Assembly (NCBI RefSeq): GCF_000513895.2
Contig: NZ_CP165782.1
Location: forward strand, 434,001 to 498,000
Length of the DNA stretch: 64,000 nt
Reading direction: 5' to 3'
DNA from: Ensifer sp. WSM1721
Lineage (GTDB): Bacteria; Pseudomonadota; Alphaproteobacteria; Rhizobiales; Rhizobiaceae
The notes under the pieces were generated by a model. The model was not told the DNA's origin and ran no database searches. It saw only the letters and a list, made by a program, of their open reading frames with translations. Both the position numbers and the translations under genes were made by a program. This document shows, one piece after another, positions 1-9,495 of this stretch. Within the stretch, counting starts at the first letter, position 1. Each line of letters opens with the position of its first letter.

Positions 1-263
1 GTGGTCTGGTCGCCCGGTGCCGATTGGCCGGTGGGTGCGGTCGTCGTCGATTGACCAGGCGCGGCCGGTTCGTTCTCCGCATCCCTCGTCAACTCTGCAG
101 GCAGCCACGCGATCAGCGCGAGCACAAGGCCCGCGAGGAGAATGATAAGCAATGGCCAGCTGCTGCGGCGCGATCTGGTTTCCACTTCGGGGGCCCGCGG
201 GGTCGGTTGGCCTGTCGCAGGATCGAGCGGCGGTTTGTCCTTGATTTCTTCGTGCTGATTCAT
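1..263 (-). CDS. Small single-pass membrane protein, C-terminus beyond window edge
   Basis: An open frame starts at the ATG at 263-261 and runs off the left edge without a stop, giving at least 87 residues. An AAAGGA ribosome site lies just upstream. The N-terminus (MNQHEEIKDKPPLD) is charged and proline-rich. It is followed by an Arg-rich stop-transfer-like stretch and one hydrophobic segment at about residues 36-54 (WPLLIILLAGLVLALIAW). A Thr/Ala/Pro/Gln-rich region follows, presumably periplasmic. The layout suggests a membrane-anchored protein with cytoplasmic N-terminus. I do not recognise a family, and the function is unknown. It diverges from the hydrolase gene at 554. Confidence 0.7.
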   Translation of the reverse strand, partial: MNQHEEIKDKPPLDPATGQPTPRAPEVETRSRRSSWPLLIILLAGLVLALIAWLPAELTRDAENEPAAPGQSTTTAPTGQSAPGDQT

Positions 264-553
264 CGCACACATCCTTTCTGGGCCTTCGTCCCCGCCAGCA
301 ATCTTCGCGCGTGGATCCCTAAATCAGCAAGGACTTAAGGAGGGACTTCCGTGCCATCGCAAGTATAGTTGCGACATCGCTGCGGCCGGATGGCCGCACG
401 ATAAAATATTAAACGCCCGAGAACTTGCAAGGTTCCGTTGCATGGATGCCAGGCGCGCAACTTCTCGCTCGAAGGTGCTTTACAGGGAGGCACTTCAACT
501 GCAAAAAGCGGTTGTCATTTCGACGGAAAACTGCGCGCAGGGGAGGAGACGCG
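264..553. other. Divergent intergenic region
   Basis: This 290-bp gap separates the divergent membrane-protein and FAH-family genes and must hold both promoters. I see a short hairpin formed by GCGGCC and GGCCGC near 382-398 and an A/T-rich tract at 401-413. No convincing gene or RNA is visible. Confidence 0.4.
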
Positions 554-1696
554 ATGACTGATAGCTTTGAGACTGGAACTTTCGTCGGGCGCGCCTGGCG
601 GCCGGATGTCGAAGGGCCGAGCCTCGTGACCGTCCGGCAGGGGCAGTTGGTCGACATCACCGCGAAGGAAACGCCGACAATGCGCGACCTTCTCGAACTC
701 GAAGACCCCGCAGCCTACGCCCGCTCGGCCCCCGGCGAGATTATCGCCCCTCTTGGCGCCGTGATGGCGGCGGCGGAGCCGAGGGCAAGGAGCGAGGTCC
801 ACCTGCTCGCCCCTTGCGATCTCCAGGCGATCAAGGCTTGCGGCGTCACCTTCGCCCGTTCGATGATCGAACGCGTCATCGAGGAGCGCGCCGCCGGAGA
901 CGCCACGCGTGCCGAAGGCATTCGCGAACGGCTGACGGCGATCATCGGAGACAGCCTCAGGAACTTGAAGGCCGGCTCGTCCGAGGCAGCACGCGTCAAG
1001 GCGGCGCTGATCGAGGAGGGCGTCTGGTCACAATATCTCGAAGTTGGCATCGGTCCCGACGCCGAGGTCTTCACCAAGGCGCAGCCGCTCTCCTCCGTCG
1101 GCTGGGGCGCCGCCGTCGGTCTGCATCCGATTTCGCGCTGGAACAATCCGGAGCCGGAAATCGTGCTGGCGGTCGCTTCCGACGGCCGCGTCAAGGGTGC
1201 GACACTCGGCAACGACGTCAACCTGCGAGACGTCGAAGGCCGCTCGGCGCTGCTCCTGGGCAAAGCCAAGGACAACAATGCCTCCTGCTCGATCGGTCCG
1301 TTCATCCGCCTCTTTGACGAGACCTATTCGATCGACGACGTGCGTGAGGCCGATCTCGATCTCCTGATCGAGGGGCCGGACGGCTTCCGGCTCGAAGGCG
1401 CGAGCACCATGCGCGAGATTAGCCGCGACCCGCTTGACCTCGTCAGCCAGACGATCGGTCGGCATCACCAATATCCGGATGGTCTGATGCTCTTCATGGG
1501 CACGCTCTTCGCTCCCGTGGAGGATCGCGGCGAACCGGGGCAGGGTTTCACGCACAAAGTCGGCGACGTGGTGACGATCTCAAGCCCAGCGCTCGGAAGC
1601 CTCGTCAACCAGGTGCAGCTTTCGACCGACTGCCCGGCCTGGACCTTCGGCACGGCCACCCTGATGCGCAATTTGGCCAAACGCGGCCTGCTCTGA
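554..1696 (+). CDS. Fumarylacetoacetate hydrolase (FAH) family protein
   Basis: This 380-residue protein belongs to the FAH superfamily, metal-dependent enzymes that hydrolyse or hydrate acyl-pyruvate-type compounds in aromatic and sugar-acid catabolism. The C-terminal half carries the family signature: a PEPEIVLAV segment, where acidic residues bind the metal, then GNDVNLRD, then LLLGKAKDNNASCSIGPFI. The start at 554 is chosen because GGGAGGAG precedes it; the same frame is open upstream to 425 but has no ribosome site there. The length fits the longer rhizobial FAH paralogs, often annotated near 2-keto-3-deoxy sugar-acid enzymes. The substrate cannot be deduced from the sequence. No operon partner is visible on this strand. 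Confidence 0.85.
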   Translation: MTDSFETGTFVGRAWRPDVEGPSLVTVRQGQLVDITAKETPTMRDLLELEDPAAYARSAPGEIIAPLGAVMAAAEPRARSEVHLLAPCDLQAIKACGVTFARSMIERVIEERAAGDATRAEGIRERLTAIIGDSLRNLKAGSSEAARVKAALIEEGVWSQYLEVGIGPDAEVFTKAQPLSSVGWGAAVGLHPISRWNNPEPEIVLAVASDGRVKGATLGNDVNLRDVEGRSALLLGKAKDNNASCSIGPFIRLFDETYSIDDVREADLDLLIEGPDGFRLEGASTMREISRDPLDLVSQTIGRHHQYPDGLMLFMGTLFAPVEDRGEPGQGFTHKVGDVVTISSPALGSLVNQVQLSTDCPAWTFGTATLMRNLAKRGLL

Positions 1697-1805
1697 CCAA
1701 AGTCAGCAAAGGCGTGTGCACGCTCGTCTGTTTGGCAGGCGAGTTCTTCCGCGTCACGTCGGGAATATGCTAGTTTCGCGCTCGATCTGGAGATGGGTTG
1801 TGGGC

Positions 1806-2174
1806 ATGTATATGGTCGCAAAACTGGCATTCACCGGCGCGCTTCTCGTCGTTTCGACGGGTGAGCTTTGCGCGCAGCCATTGAACACGGTGGACGATCT
1901 CGGGGCGGCGCTCAGCAAATGCTGGACCCCGCCGGCCGGCTTCGAGGACTCTTTCGTCACGCTGAGATTCGCCTTCCGTGGCGACGGCACGCTGATGGGT
2001 CCGCCGCAGCCGACGGCGAGCCGCGTCTCCGGGGACGGGGAGCAGCGCAAGGCATTCGTCGCAGCCGCCACTGCGGCCTTGCAGAATTGCACGCCGTTGG
2101 AATTCTCGAAGGAACTTGCCGACGCAGTCGCGGGCACGGTGTTTACGCTGCAGTTCTATTCAAGCCCGAAATAG
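1806..2174 (+). CDS. Small secreted protein, TonB/TolA C-terminal-like
   Basis: About 122 residues beginning with a signal-peptide-like segment (MVAKLAFTGALLVVSTGELCAQ) and likely cleavage after CAQ. The mature part (DLGAALSKCWTPPAGF, then LRFAFRGDGTLMGPP, a paired Cys, and a C-terminal LEFSKEL) resembles small periplasmic proteins with a TonB/TolA-C-like fold seen in rhizobia. That family call is by appearance only. In-frame starts at 1767 and 1716 are possible, but the signal peptide favours 1806. It lies on the same strand 109 bp after the FAH gene and may be a separate transcript. Function unknown. Confidence 0.6.
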   Translation: MYMVAKLAFTGALLVVSTGELCAQPLNTVDDLGAALSKCWTPPAGFEDSFVTLRFAFRGDGTLMGPPQPTASRVSGDGEQRKAFVAAATAALQNCTPLEFSKELADAVAGTVFTLQFYSSPK

Positions 2175-2230
2175 ACGGAGAGCAAGAAAGCAGGTCCGGC
2201 CGGGACGCGCGGCCGAACCTACCGAGGCTC

Positions 2231-2278
2231 GCGCGGGATGAGGAAAAGTGTGCGCGGTTTTCCGCCCGCATCCCGCGC
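2231..2278. repeat. Rhizobial palindromic intergenic repeat
   Basis: The outer arms GCGCGGGATG (2231-2240) and CATCCCGCGC (2269-2278) pair perfectly, and an inner GGAAAA/TTTTCC pair extends the hairpin. From memory, this GGAAAA-GTGTG-CGGTTTTCC layout is a widespread interspersed repeat of Sinorhizobium/Rhizobium. A degraded relative sits near 40320. Confidence 0.6.
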
Positions 2279-2293
2279 TAACTTGTTAGAGTT

Positions 2294-2341
2294 GATCACG
2301 TTCATGATTTTAGGTCGATCCGACCTAAAATCATCGTGATC
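2294..2341. terminator. Long inverted repeat between convergent genes
   Basis: The outer arms GATCACG (2294-2300) and CGTGATC (2335-2341) and the inner arms ATGATTTTAGGTCG (2304-2317) and CGACCTAAAATCAT (2321-2334) form a nearly perfect hairpin with a 3-base loop and one bulge. It lies between convergent transcripts, its last base falls in the stop codon of the downstream molybdenum-hydroxylase gene, and it can act as a two-way terminator. It resembles the second hairpin of RIME-type elements. Confidence 0.55.
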
Positions 2342-4557
2342 TAGGCGTTGAGCGATCTTGCGAACGGCAAGACGCGGATCCGCTTGCCAAGCGCTCTATA
2401 GGCCGCGTTCGCGACGGCAGGGCCGATCGGTGGAACACCGGGCTCGCCGATGCCCGAGGGCGGATTGGCGGAGGCGACGATGTGCACCTCCACCTTTGGC
2501 ATCGCATCGATCCTCAGTGGCGTATACGTGTCGAAGTTGCCCTGGTCGACCTTGCCGTCGGTGAGCGTGATTTCCTCGCCCAGTATGGCGCTGAGCCCGA
2601 AGCCAATGCCGCCTTCCACTTGGGCGCGGACCTGGTCCGGATTGATCGCCAGGCCGCAATCCACGGCGGCGACGACCCGCTCGACCTTGATCCCGCCGTT
2701 CCCGTCAGCCGAAACCTCCGCAATCTGAGCCACGACCGAGCCGAAGCTTTCGGCGACGGCAACACCGCGGAAGCGGCCTTGAGCGAGCGGCTTCTCCCAC
2801 CCTGCCTTTTCCGCCGCGAGCTTCAGCACGGTCGCGTGACGCGATTCCGGTTCGAGCATCGAAAGACGGAACTCGACCGGATCACGTCCCGCCGCCTCGG
2901 CCACCTCGTCGAGGAATGTTTCGGCGGCGAAGGCGGTGTGGGTCGAGCCGACCGAGCGCCACCACAGAACCGGAACGCCGGCGTCCGTCGTTGTCAGGCC
3001 GACCATTTGGTTCGGCATGGCATAGGGTAGGTTATTCGCCCCTTCGACGGAGGTCGGGTCGACTCCGTTCTGAACCATGCTGTCCCAGGCGGTCTTAGCC
3101 ATGATCGACTGGCCAACGATGTGATTGCTCCAGCCAACGATCCTTCCGTTCTGGTCGATGCCGGCCTTCAGCCTGTGCACGTAGGCGGGTCGATAGCGCC
3201 CCGCGCGCATATCGTCCTCCCGCGTCCATTGCACCTTAACGGGCGCACGAAAGCCGATGGCCTTGGCGACATGCACCGCCTCGGCAACCACGTCGCCGTC
3301 AAACACGGCCCGCCTGCCAAAACTGCCGCCGGTCTTCATGACGTTGAGACGGATCTTTTCGAGAGGCACTCCGGCGATATCGCTGGCGAGCTTCTGGTAG
3401 ACGTCGGGGAGCTGATGCCCGCCCCAGACTTCGAGCGTGCCGTCGTCGTTCATGCGCGCGACCGCATTCAACGGTTCCAGTGCCGCATGAGCCAGATAAG
3501 GAAACTCGAAACTTGCCTCTATGACTTTCGCTGCTTCTGCGAACGCAGCCTCGGCATCACCGTCCTTGCGCGCGAATGCCGCGGGGGCCGTGCCCGCAAG
3601 ATCGCGATACATGGACATAAGTTCGGTCGTTCCGCGCTTTTCGGCCGGCGTCTCGTCCCACTCGACGGTGACCGCATCGCGCCCCTTGATCGCCGCCCAC
3701 ATATGTTCGGCGACCACGGCAATGCCGCGCGGCGTCTCGACGACGTCGAGCACGCCCTTGATGGGGCGGGCAGCCGAAGCATCGAAGGACTTCGCCTTCG
3801 CGCCGAAGACAGGCGGATGGATCATCACCGCCGTCAGCATGCCTGGAAGCTTGACGTCAATCGTGTATTGCTCGGTCCCGTTTGCCTTGCGGGCGCTGTC
3901 GAAACGCTTCAGCTTGGCATTGCCGATGAGCTTCCAATTACTCGGCTGCTTGAGCTTCACATCGGCCGGCACGGGTGTGCTCGCCGCCTTGGCGGCAAAT
4001 TCCCCGAAGCCGCCGCTCTTGCCGGATGGATGGGCAAGAATGCCGTTCTGGACGGTGATCTCCGTCGCGTCGACACCCCACTCGGCGGCCGCGGCGGCGA
4101 CCAGCATGGTGCGGGCGGCAGCGCCGGCCTTGCGATAGCGTTCCCATGAGGTCGACATGGAGGTCGACCCTCCCGTGCCCTGCATCGTGCCGCCGAAGGC
4201 GATATTGCCGTAGGCTGGTATATTGCCGGCGGCGCCCTTCACCTCGATCGTCGACCAATCGGCATCGAGTTCTTCCGCCACCAGCGTGGCGATGCCGTTA
4301 TAGGAGCCCTGGCCCATCTCGAACTGCGACGAGAGGACGGTCACCTTTCCCTCGCCATCGATCGTCACATAGGGGGAAAAAGCGTGGGGACGGCTCTCTT
4401 CCGCAGTCTCGCTCGCGGCTGCCGGGGAAGCAGAGAGAAGGCGAAAGCCGACCGCGATGCCGGTTCCGGCGGCAAGCGCCCCGAGCAGGAACTGCCGACG
4501 CGACGCCTCGACCCGTGTGGCGGGAAGGGCAATCGATTGCATCAGTTTGGGGATCAT
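2341..4557 (-). CDS. iorB: Xanthine-dehydrogenase-family molybdopterin-binding subunit (IorB-like)
   Basis: This 738-residue large subunit belongs to the isoquinoline 1-oxidoreductase/aldehyde dehydrogenase branch of molybdenum hydroxylases. The N-terminus has a twin-arginine signal ([15 protein letters not shown]), so the complex is probably exported folded to the periplasm. Visible molybdopterin-domain motifs are GGSFGRR and a C-terminal [15 protein letters not shown], whose Glu is the conserved catalytic acid of the family. The gene follows iorA by 3 bp, and the two must form one enzyme. IorAB enzymes usually pass electrons to a membrane c-type cytochrome, but no cytochrome gene is adjacent here. 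The true substrate, whether aldehyde or N-heterocycle, cannot be read from the sequence. Confidence 0.88.
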   Translation of the reverse strand: MIPKLMQSIALPATRVEASRRQFLLGALAAGTGIAVGFRLLSASPAAASETAEESRPHAFSPYVTIDGEGKVTVLSSQFEMGQGSYNGIATLVAEELDADWSTIEVKGAAGNIPAYGNIAFGGTMQGTGGSTSMSTSWERYRKAGAAARTMLVAAAAAEWGVDATEITVQNGILAHPSGKSGGFGEFAAKAASTPVPADVKLKQPSNWKLIGNAKLKRFDSARKANGTEQYTIDVKLPGMLTAVMIHPPVFGAKAKSFDASAARPIKGVLDVVETPRGIAVVAEHMWAAIKGRDAVTVEWDETPAEKRGTTELMSMYRDLAGTAPAAFARKDGDAEAAFAEAAKVIEASFEFPYLAHAALEPLNAVARMNDDGTLEVWGGHQLPDVYQKLASDIAGVPLEKIRLNVMKTGGSFGRRAVFDGDVVAEAVHVAKAIGFRAPVKVQWTREDDMRAGRYRPAYVHRLKAGIDQNGRIVGWSNHIVGQSIMAKTAWDSMVQNGVDPTSVEGANNLPYAMPNQMVGLTTTDAGVPVLWWRSVGSTHTAFAAETFLDEVAEAAGRDPVEFRLSMLEPESRHATVLKLAAEKAGWEKPLAQGRFRGVAVAESFGSVVAQIAEVSADGNGGIKVERVVAAVDCGLAINPDQVRAQVEGGIGFGLSAILGEEITLTDGKVDQGNFDTYTPLRIDAMPKVEVHIVASANPPSGIGEPGVPPIGPAVANAAYRALGKRIRVLPFARSLNA

Positions 4558-4560
4558 GAC

Positions 4561-5019
4561 TTACGCCTCCAGACGCTTTGCGGCTTCGTGAATGCCGGCA
4601 CGAATGCGATGATAGGTGGCGCAACGACAGAGATTGCCCGACATCGCCGAGTCTATGTCCGCATCGCTGGGCTTGGGATTGTTCGTAAGCAGATCGGTTG
4701 CCGACATGATCTGGCCCGACTGGCAGTAGCCGCATTGCGGCACGTCGAGATCGGCCCAGACGGCCTGGACCGTTTCCGCGACCTTGCCCTGGAGGCCCTC
4801 AATGGTGGTCACCTGCGAACCTTCGATGTCGCCGATGAAGGTCTGGCAGGACCGGACGGGCGAACCATCGACATAGACCGTGCAGGCGCCGCATTGCGCC
4901 ATGCCGCAGCCGAATTTCGTACCCGTCAATCCGACGAGATCGCGGATCACCCAGAGAAGCGGCATATCCGCCTCGGCGTCGACCGAGTGTTCAACGCCGT
5001 TGATCGTAACCGTTATCAT
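4561..5019 (-). CDS. iorA: (2Fe-2S)-binding subunit of molybdenum hydroxylase (IorA-like)
   Basis: This 152-residue electron-transfer subunit has an N-terminal plant-ferredoxin-type cluster domain with Cys in [15 protein letters not shown] and SCQTF. A second, helical cluster domain has CGYCQSGQ and CRCATYHRI. These are the two [2Fe-2S] sites of the xanthine-dehydrogenase small-subunit family. The start at 5019 has AGGAAA seven bases upstream; an in-frame extension to 5082 lacks such a site. It is transcribed ahead of iorB with a 3-bp gap, so the two are co-translated. It has no signal of its own and would travel through Tat with IorB. Confidence 0.9.
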   Translation of the reverse strand: MITVTINGVEHSVDAEADMPLLWVIRDLVGLTGTKFGCGMAQCGACTVYVDGSPVRSCQTFIGDIEGSQVTTIEGLQGKVAETVQAVWADLDVPQCGYCQSGQIMSATDLLTNNPKPSDADIDSAMSGNLCRCATYHRIRAGIHEAAKRLEA

Positions 5020-5245
5020 GCTGCTTTCCTCGCGTTGTGGCGAGTGGCCGCGGGATGCGCCGACAAGGCCGTCCACGCCCACGTTCGCCAGATTGCGGGC
5101 AGCAGCTTATGCGGCGATGCCATGTCCTTGGTAGGTACAATCCTCTCGGATTATTGCCTATTCCTGTCGATCTAACGCAATCGTGATCATCGGACAAAGC
5201 GCCACGGCTCGCCCGGCAAAAAGATGTGTCCTGGCGGCAGCAGCG
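5020..5245. other. Spacer between AraC regulator and iorAB
   Basis: The 226 bp between the regulator stop and the iorA start are long enough to hold an iorAB promoter with an AraC-type operator. I see no clear hairpin or direct repeat and no gene. Confidence 0.35.
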
Positions 5246-6208
5246 CTAACCGATGGAGTCGCGCCTGTTCGAATCGTCGGAGTTCAGGATCGCCTTGATG
5301 TCACGCAGCGGGGGATGGCCGAAGGCACGTCGATATTCCCGGCTGAACTGGGTCGGGCTCTCATAGCCGACGCGCATTGCGGCCGTTGCCGCATCGAGCG
5401 ACTGCGAGAGCATGAGTTCGCGCGCGTGATGCAGTCTCAAATGCTTCTGGAACTGCAACGGGCTCATGGCGGTCATGGCGCGGAAATGATGGTGCAGGGT
5501 CGATACCCCCATATTCGCGATCTCCGCCAGTTCTTCGACGCGCAGCGGCCGCGCGTAATTTTCCTTGAGCCAGGCGATCGCCTTTGCCACGCGGTTGCTG
5601 TTGGTGCCGGCAAGCGCGAAACGCCGCAATTGCGGGCCCTGCTCGCTGGTCAGCAGCCGGTAGAGGATCTCATTTTCGATGTGACCGGCCAGAAACGGGA
5701 TGTGTTCGGGCGCGTTCGCCAGTGAAATCAATCGCAACAGAGCATCGAACAGTTCCGGCGTGCCGGCGCCGATGGCGACGCCGAGGCCGCGATCGGGCGC
5801 CTCCCTCGAGTGTACATCGTGGTCGGCGATGATCCGCCGCAGCTTCTCGAGGTCCAGGCGCAGGGCGGCGGCTACGTAGGGTTCCCGCTCGCTTGCCTCG
5901 CAGACATGGCCGGTCATCGGCAGGCCGACGGCGCTCAGGAAAAAGCAGGATTCATCGTAGACAAGCGTTTTCTGGCCGACATGGACACGCTTGCTGCCCT
6001 TGACGATCATCGACACGATCGGCTCGGAGACACTGGTGAAAGGCCCCGCCGGCGCGACGATGCGATAGAGCGATAGACCCGGAATCGCATGATTGTAACG
6101 GACGCCGTCCCAAGGCAGTTGCGCCAGTCGGTCCAGAATGCGCGCGCGAATGGGCGCGGTTTCCTCGCGCAGGCGATGATGCTCGATCCTGGTGTTGCTC
6201 ATCTCCAT
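5246..6208 (-). CDS. AraC-family transcriptional regulator
   Basis: A 320-residue regulator with an N-terminal AraC-type cupin sensor domain (residues about 25-190) and a C-terminal double helix-turn-helix. The DNA-binding part shows VEELAEIANMGVSTLHHHFRAMT and AAMRVGYESPTQFSREYRRAFG, typical of the two AraC helices. The ATG at 6208 is preferred; a GTG at 6229 in frame would add seven residues. It is encoded directly upstream of iorAB on the same strand, so it is the natural candidate to control the molybdenum hydroxylase. Its ligand is unknown. YqhC-type relatives with the same N-terminal domain often control aldehyde-detoxifying enzymes; applying this here is inference. Confidence 0.85.
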   Translation of the reverse strand: MEMSNTRIEHHRLREETAPIRARILDRLAQLPWDGVRYNHAIPGLSLYRIVAPAGPFTSVSEPIVSMIVKGSKRVHVGQKTLVYDESCFFLSAVGLPMTGHVCEASEREPYVAAALRLDLEKLRRIIADHDVHSREAPDRGLGVAIGAGTPELFDALLRLISLANAPEHIPFLAGHIENEILYRLLTSEQGPQLRRFALAGTNSNRVAKAIAWLKENYARPLRVEELAEIANMGVSTLHHHFRAMTAMSPLQFQKHLRLHHARELMLSQSLDAATAAMRVGYESPTQFSREYRRAFGHPPLRDIKAILNSDDSNRRDSIG

Positions 6209-6304
6209 CGCTTCGTTCTTCCCGAACACCCCGTCAATCCAATTCTTATCACATTATTTTGATGTCGAGAGGATTAGGCAATTCTTACTCGGCGGAGCCG
6301 CCGG

Positions 6305-6811
6305 CTATTCGGCCGCCTTCCGCCGGGGCAGCACCCAATTGGGGCGCGGGAAGTGGCAGGTATAGCCGTTGGGGTAGCGCTCCAGGTAATCCTGGTGCTC
6401 TGGCTCGGCCTCCCAGAAGTCTCCGACCGGCTCGACTTCGGTCACGACCTTTCCAGGCCAGAGACCGGAAGCGTCGACGTCTGCGATGGTGTCCTCGGCT
6501 ATTCGTTTCTGTTCATCGTCGACGTAGTAGATCGCCGACCGGTAGGAACTGCCGACGTCATTGCCCTGCTGGTTTCTCGTGGTCGGGTCGTGAATCTGGA
6601 AGAAGAACTCCAGAATCCGCCTGTAGCTGATGGTCTCGGGATCGAAGATGATCTCGATGCCCTCGGCGTGGGTACCATGATTGCGGTAGGTCGCATTCGG
6701 GACGTCGCCGCCGGTGTAGCCCACGCGGGTCGCAATGACTCCGGGGAGCTTGCGGATCAAGTCCTGCATCCCCCAGAAGCAGCCACCAGCCAAAACAGCT
6801 CTCTCGGTCAT
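6305..6811 (-). CDS. msrA: Peptide-methionine (S)-S-oxide reductase MsrA
   Basis: A 168-residue enzyme that reduces the S-epimer of methionine sulfoxide in proteins. The catalytic GGCFWG motif is at residues 9-14 ([14 protein letters not shown]), followed by the family segments [14 protein letters not shown] and a C-terminal [18 protein letters not shown]. The length matches compact bacterial MsrA proteins and there is no signal peptide, so it acts in the cytoplasm. Its ATG directly follows the msrB stop codon with no spacer, so the two reductases are translationally linked and together repair both sulfoxide epimers. Confidence 0.95.
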   Translation of the reverse strand: MTERAVLAGGCFWGMQDLIRKLPGVIATRVGYTGGDVPNATYRNHGTHAEGIEIIFDPETISYRRILEFFFQIHDPTTRNQQGNDVGSSYRSAIYYVDDEQKRIAEDTIADVDASGLWPGKVVTEVEPVGDFWEAEPEHQDYLERYPNGYTCHFPRPNWVLPRRKAAE

Positions 6812-7255
6812 TCAGATATCCTCCACCTGGTTGATATACGCGCCGTAGCCCTCGGCCTCCATTTCCTCGCGCGAAATGAAGCGCAGTGCAGCGGAATTGA
6901 TGCAGTAACGCAGCCCGCCGCGGTCCTGAGGGCCGTCGGGAAACACATGACCGAGGTGACTGTCACCATGGGCGGAGCGCACCTCGGTGCGGGTCATGCC
7001 ATAGGAGTCATCCCGCAGTTCTTTCACATTTGCCGGTACGATCGGCTTGGTGAAGCTCGGCCAGCCGCAGCCGGAATCGAATTTGTCGGTCGAGGCGAAC
7101 AGCGGTTCGCCGGAAACAATGTCAACATAGATCCCCGGCCTTTTGTTGTCATTATGCTCCCCTGTGAAGGGGCGTTCCGTGCCGTTCTGCTGGGTCACCC
7201 GATACTGCTCGGGCGTAAGCTTCCTGACTGCTTCGTCCGTCTTTGCGTAGGTCAT
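6812..7255 (-). CDS. msrB: Peptide-methionine (R)-S-oxide reductase MsrB
   Basis: A 147-residue enzyme for the R-epimer of methionine sulfoxide. Visible are the core CGWPSF segment, the C-terminal catalytic [11 protein letters not shown] (reactive Cys) and GHVFPDGP. The two CxxC zinc-binding pairs of many MsrB proteins are not visible: the DSGCGWPSF and RYCIN regions carry single Cys residues, so this appears to be the zinc-free type. The start at 7255 follows GGAGAT; a longer frame from 7372 lacks support. It is the first gene of msrB-msrA. Confidence 0.95.
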   Translation of the reverse strand: MTYAKTDEAVRKLTPEQYRVTQQNGTERPFTGEHNDNKRPGIYVDIVSGEPLFASTDKFDSGCGWPSFTKPIVPANVKELRDDSYGMTRTEVRSAHGDSHLGHVFPDGPQDRGGLRYCINSAALRFISREEMEAEGYGAYINQVEDI

Positions 7256-7429
7256 TGCCCTATCTCCGCTCGTGGATGTGTTGCCTGAATATGGCGAGGG
7301 GCCACGAGGATTTCCAATATAGGCTGCGCATAGATTCAATAGTCGCGGGACAAGGACAGCTCTCCGGCTCACGTCTAGTCGCGCCGGGCTGCGAGCGGCC
7401 AGTGGGTGGCTCCCCGCATTGCGGACACC

Positions 7430-8695
7430 TCAGTTCATCTTTCGGGCGGCCCGATGCACCGGCAGCGTCACGACGAAACAGGCGCCGCCGTCCGACGGGG
7501 TTTCGTAACGGACCGCGCCGCCGTGGCGCTCGGCGATCTGGCGCACCAGCGCCAGCCCTAAGCCCCAGCCGCCCGTGGCCTCGCTGCGTCCCGAGGGCCT
7601 ATAGAACGGCTCGAAAACGCGGGCGCTCTCGCCAGCCGGTATGCCCGGCCCGTGGTCGCGGACCCTGAGTTCCACCATGCTGTCCGCCTGCGCGACCGTG
7701 GCTATGACGGGCGGGCTGCCGTGGCGCAGCGCGTTCTGCATCAGATTGCGCACCAGCCTGCCGATGAGGCGCGCATCGCCCATGACAGTCGCGGGTGTGC
7801 CGGAGACCTCGACGCCGTTGCGCGCCCCTTCTTCCGAGACCAGAGCCAGAAGGTCGACGGACGCCGTCGAATCGAGTTTTTCGACGTGGTCGAGCCTGCT
7901 CGCCAGCAGGATTTCCTCGACCAGCGTGTCCAGCTCGGCGAGGTTGCGGACGATCTCCTCCCTGCGGTTCCCGCTCGGCGCCTGCTCATAGAGGTCGATC
8001 GCGATCCGCAGGCGCGCAAGCGGCGAGCGCAATTCGTGGCTGGCATTGGCGAGCAGGGCGCGGTGTGACTTGATCAGCCGCTCGACGTGATCGGCGGCGC
8101 TGTTGAAGCTCTTCGCCACCGCCGCGACCTCATCGCTGCCGTCCGCCGGCACGCGAGCCACGAAATCGCCCCGCCCCCAGGCATCGACGCCCGCGCGCAA
8201 CCGCTCCAGCCGGCGCGTCAGGTGACGCACCACCGGATAAGCGGCGAGTCCGATGACGCCGGCGATCAACGCCAGATAGGCGAGCGGATTGCGGCCGGCC
8301 GGCCGTAAAGGCCTCTCCATGCGCGCGGCGACAGTGCGACCGTCGGGCAACTCGGTCATCATGGTGTGAAAGTTACCGCGCGGGCCGTGGCGCCAGGGCC
8401 GCTCGACCATGTCGCGGGGGAGCGGCTGGCCGGCACTCGCGATCAGCCTGCCGCGCGGATCGTATACCGCTATGTCGGCGTCAAAGGCTCGTGAAAGCCG
8501 CTTGAGCGTCGCCCCGACCGATTGCCGGTCCGCGTCGGGCGGAATGAGCGCGGCGACGAACCGCGCGCGTTGGCTCTGCCAACCGGATTCCTCCTCTCCC
8601 TGTCCCAGCCACACGAAGGCCGCGCTGGCGACGGCGACTGCGGCAAGGCTCGCCAGCAACGTCAGGTAGATCTTCAGGAACAACCGGCTGCGCAT
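7430..8695 (-). CDS. Sensor histidine kinase, CpxA/RstB-like
   Basis: A 421-residue membrane sensor kinase. Hydrophobic segments at about 8-30 and 138-156 bracket a periplasmic sensor loop of about 105 residues. A HAMP linker follows (about 157-210), then the dimerisation/phosphoacceptor helix with SHELRSPLARLR (phospho-His about residue 220). The ATPase domain has an N-box RNLMQNALRHG, a G1 box DHGPGIP and a G2 box GWGLGLALV. It is the last gene of a unit of CpxP-like protein, response regulator and kinase. By analogy with CpxA it would sense periplasmic envelope or metal stress and phosphorylate the regulator at 8760-9458. Confidence 0.9.
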   Translation of the reverse strand: MRSRLFLKIYLTLLASLAAVAVASAAFVWLGQGEEESGWQSQRARFVAALIPPDADRQSVGATLKRLSRAFDADIAVYDPRGRLIASAGQPLPRDMVERPWRHGPRGNFHTMMTELPDGRTVAARMERPLRPAGRNPLAYLALIAGVIGLAAYPVVRHLTRRLERLRAGVDAWGRGDFVARVPADGSDEVAAVAKSFNSAADHVERLIKSHRALLANASHELRSPLARLRIAIDLYEQAPSGNRREEIVRNLAELDTLVEEILLASRLDHVEKLDSTASVDLLALVSEEGARNGVEVSGTPATVMGDARLIGRLVRNLMQNALRHGSPPVIATVAQADSMVELRVRDHGPGIPAGESARVFEPFYRPSGRSEATGGWGLGLALVRQIAERHGGAVRYETPSDGGACFVVTLPVHRAARKMN

Positions 8696-8714
8696 GCTCT
8701 AGGTCTCTGTTTTG

Positions 8715-8760
8715 ATGCATGTCGTCCCAAAACCGCCGCATACTTTTGGGCGACACGCAT
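8715..8760. repeat. Palindromic repeat between regulator and kinase genes
   Basis: An imperfect inverted repeat pairs ATGCATGTCGTCCCAAAA (8715-8732) with TTTTGGGCGACACGCAT (8744-8760). This GTCG-CCCAAAA/TTTTGGG-CGAC form is a very common rhizobial intergenic repeat, from memory. Placed between two genes of one operon it could stabilise or attenuate the message. Confidence 0.55.
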
Positions 8761-9458
8761 TATCTTTCGTCGTCCTGAAAACGGGCAAAGACATAACCGG
8801 CGCCGCGCACGGTTATGATGCGCCTCGGGTGCTTCGGATCGCTCTCTATGGCCGCCCTGATGCGCGAGACATGGACGTCGATGGAACGGTCGAAGGCATC
8901 CAGCTCCTCGCCCTTGACCGTGTCCATCAATTGCTCGCGTGAGAGCGTACGGCCGGCATTTTCGGCAAGCGCCACGAGCAGGTCGAACTGGTAGCTGGTT
9001 AGCACACATTCGCGGCCGTCGATCCTGACCGAGCGGGATCCCGGATCGATCTCCAGCCGTCCGAAACGTAAGGTCCGCGAAACCGCCGCGCTGCCGTTGC
9101 GGCGGCGCAGGATCGCCTTCAGCCGGGCCAGCAGTTCGCGCGGATTGAAGGGCTTTGGGAGATAATCGTCGGCTCCGAGCTCCAGACCGACGATGCGGTC
9201 CGTCTCCTCGCCTTTGGCCGTGAGCATCAGGATCGGCACGTCCGAGGCCGCGCGCATGCGCCGGCAGGTCTCGAAGCCGTCAAGGTCCGGCAGCATGACA
9301 TCGAGAATCACGACGTCCGGCGCACGGCGGCCGAGGTCGCTGAGGCCCGCTGTGGCCGTCGCCGCGGTGTGGACGGTGTAGCCGTTTCCGGAGAGATAGT
9401 CCGAGAGCATGGCGGAGAGGCGCGTGTCGTCGTCGACAATCAAGACCCGTTCCGCCAT
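8760..9458 (-). CDS. OmpR-family response regulator, CpxR-like
   Basis: A 232-residue DNA-binding response regulator. The receiver domain (1-115) has the acidic pocket DDD near residue 10, phospho-acceptor Asp53 (VVILDVMLPDLDG), Thr80 and Lys102 (LPKPF). The C-terminal winged helix (about 130-228) carries the OmpR/PhoB pattern LTSYQFDLLVALAENAGRTL and VSRIRAAIE. It sits between the CpxP-like gene and the kinase on one strand, with gaps of 37 and 64 bp, and is evidently the kinase's partner. A direct repeat upstream of the operon suggests it controls its own expression. Confidence 0.92.
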   Translation of the reverse strand: MAERVLIVDDDTRLSAMLSDYLSGNGYTVHTAATATAGLSDLGRRAPDVVILDVMLPDLDGFETCRRMRAASDVPILMLTAKGEETDRIVGLELGADDYLPKPFNPRELLARLKAILRRRNGSAAVSRTLRFGRLEIDPGSRSVRIDGRECVLTSYQFDLLVALAENAGRTLSREQLMDTVKGEELDAFDRSIDVHVSRIRAAIESDPKHPRRIITVRGAGYVFARFQDDER

Positions 9459-9495
9459 CTCTTGCGCTCCTTTCAGTCACCCGGTCGATTCACTC

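Noticed and set aside
425..553. N-terminal extension of the FAH-family protein
   Set aside because: The frame is open, but the extension is Cys/Arg-rich, has no ribosome site, and the ATG at 554 has GGGAGGAG.
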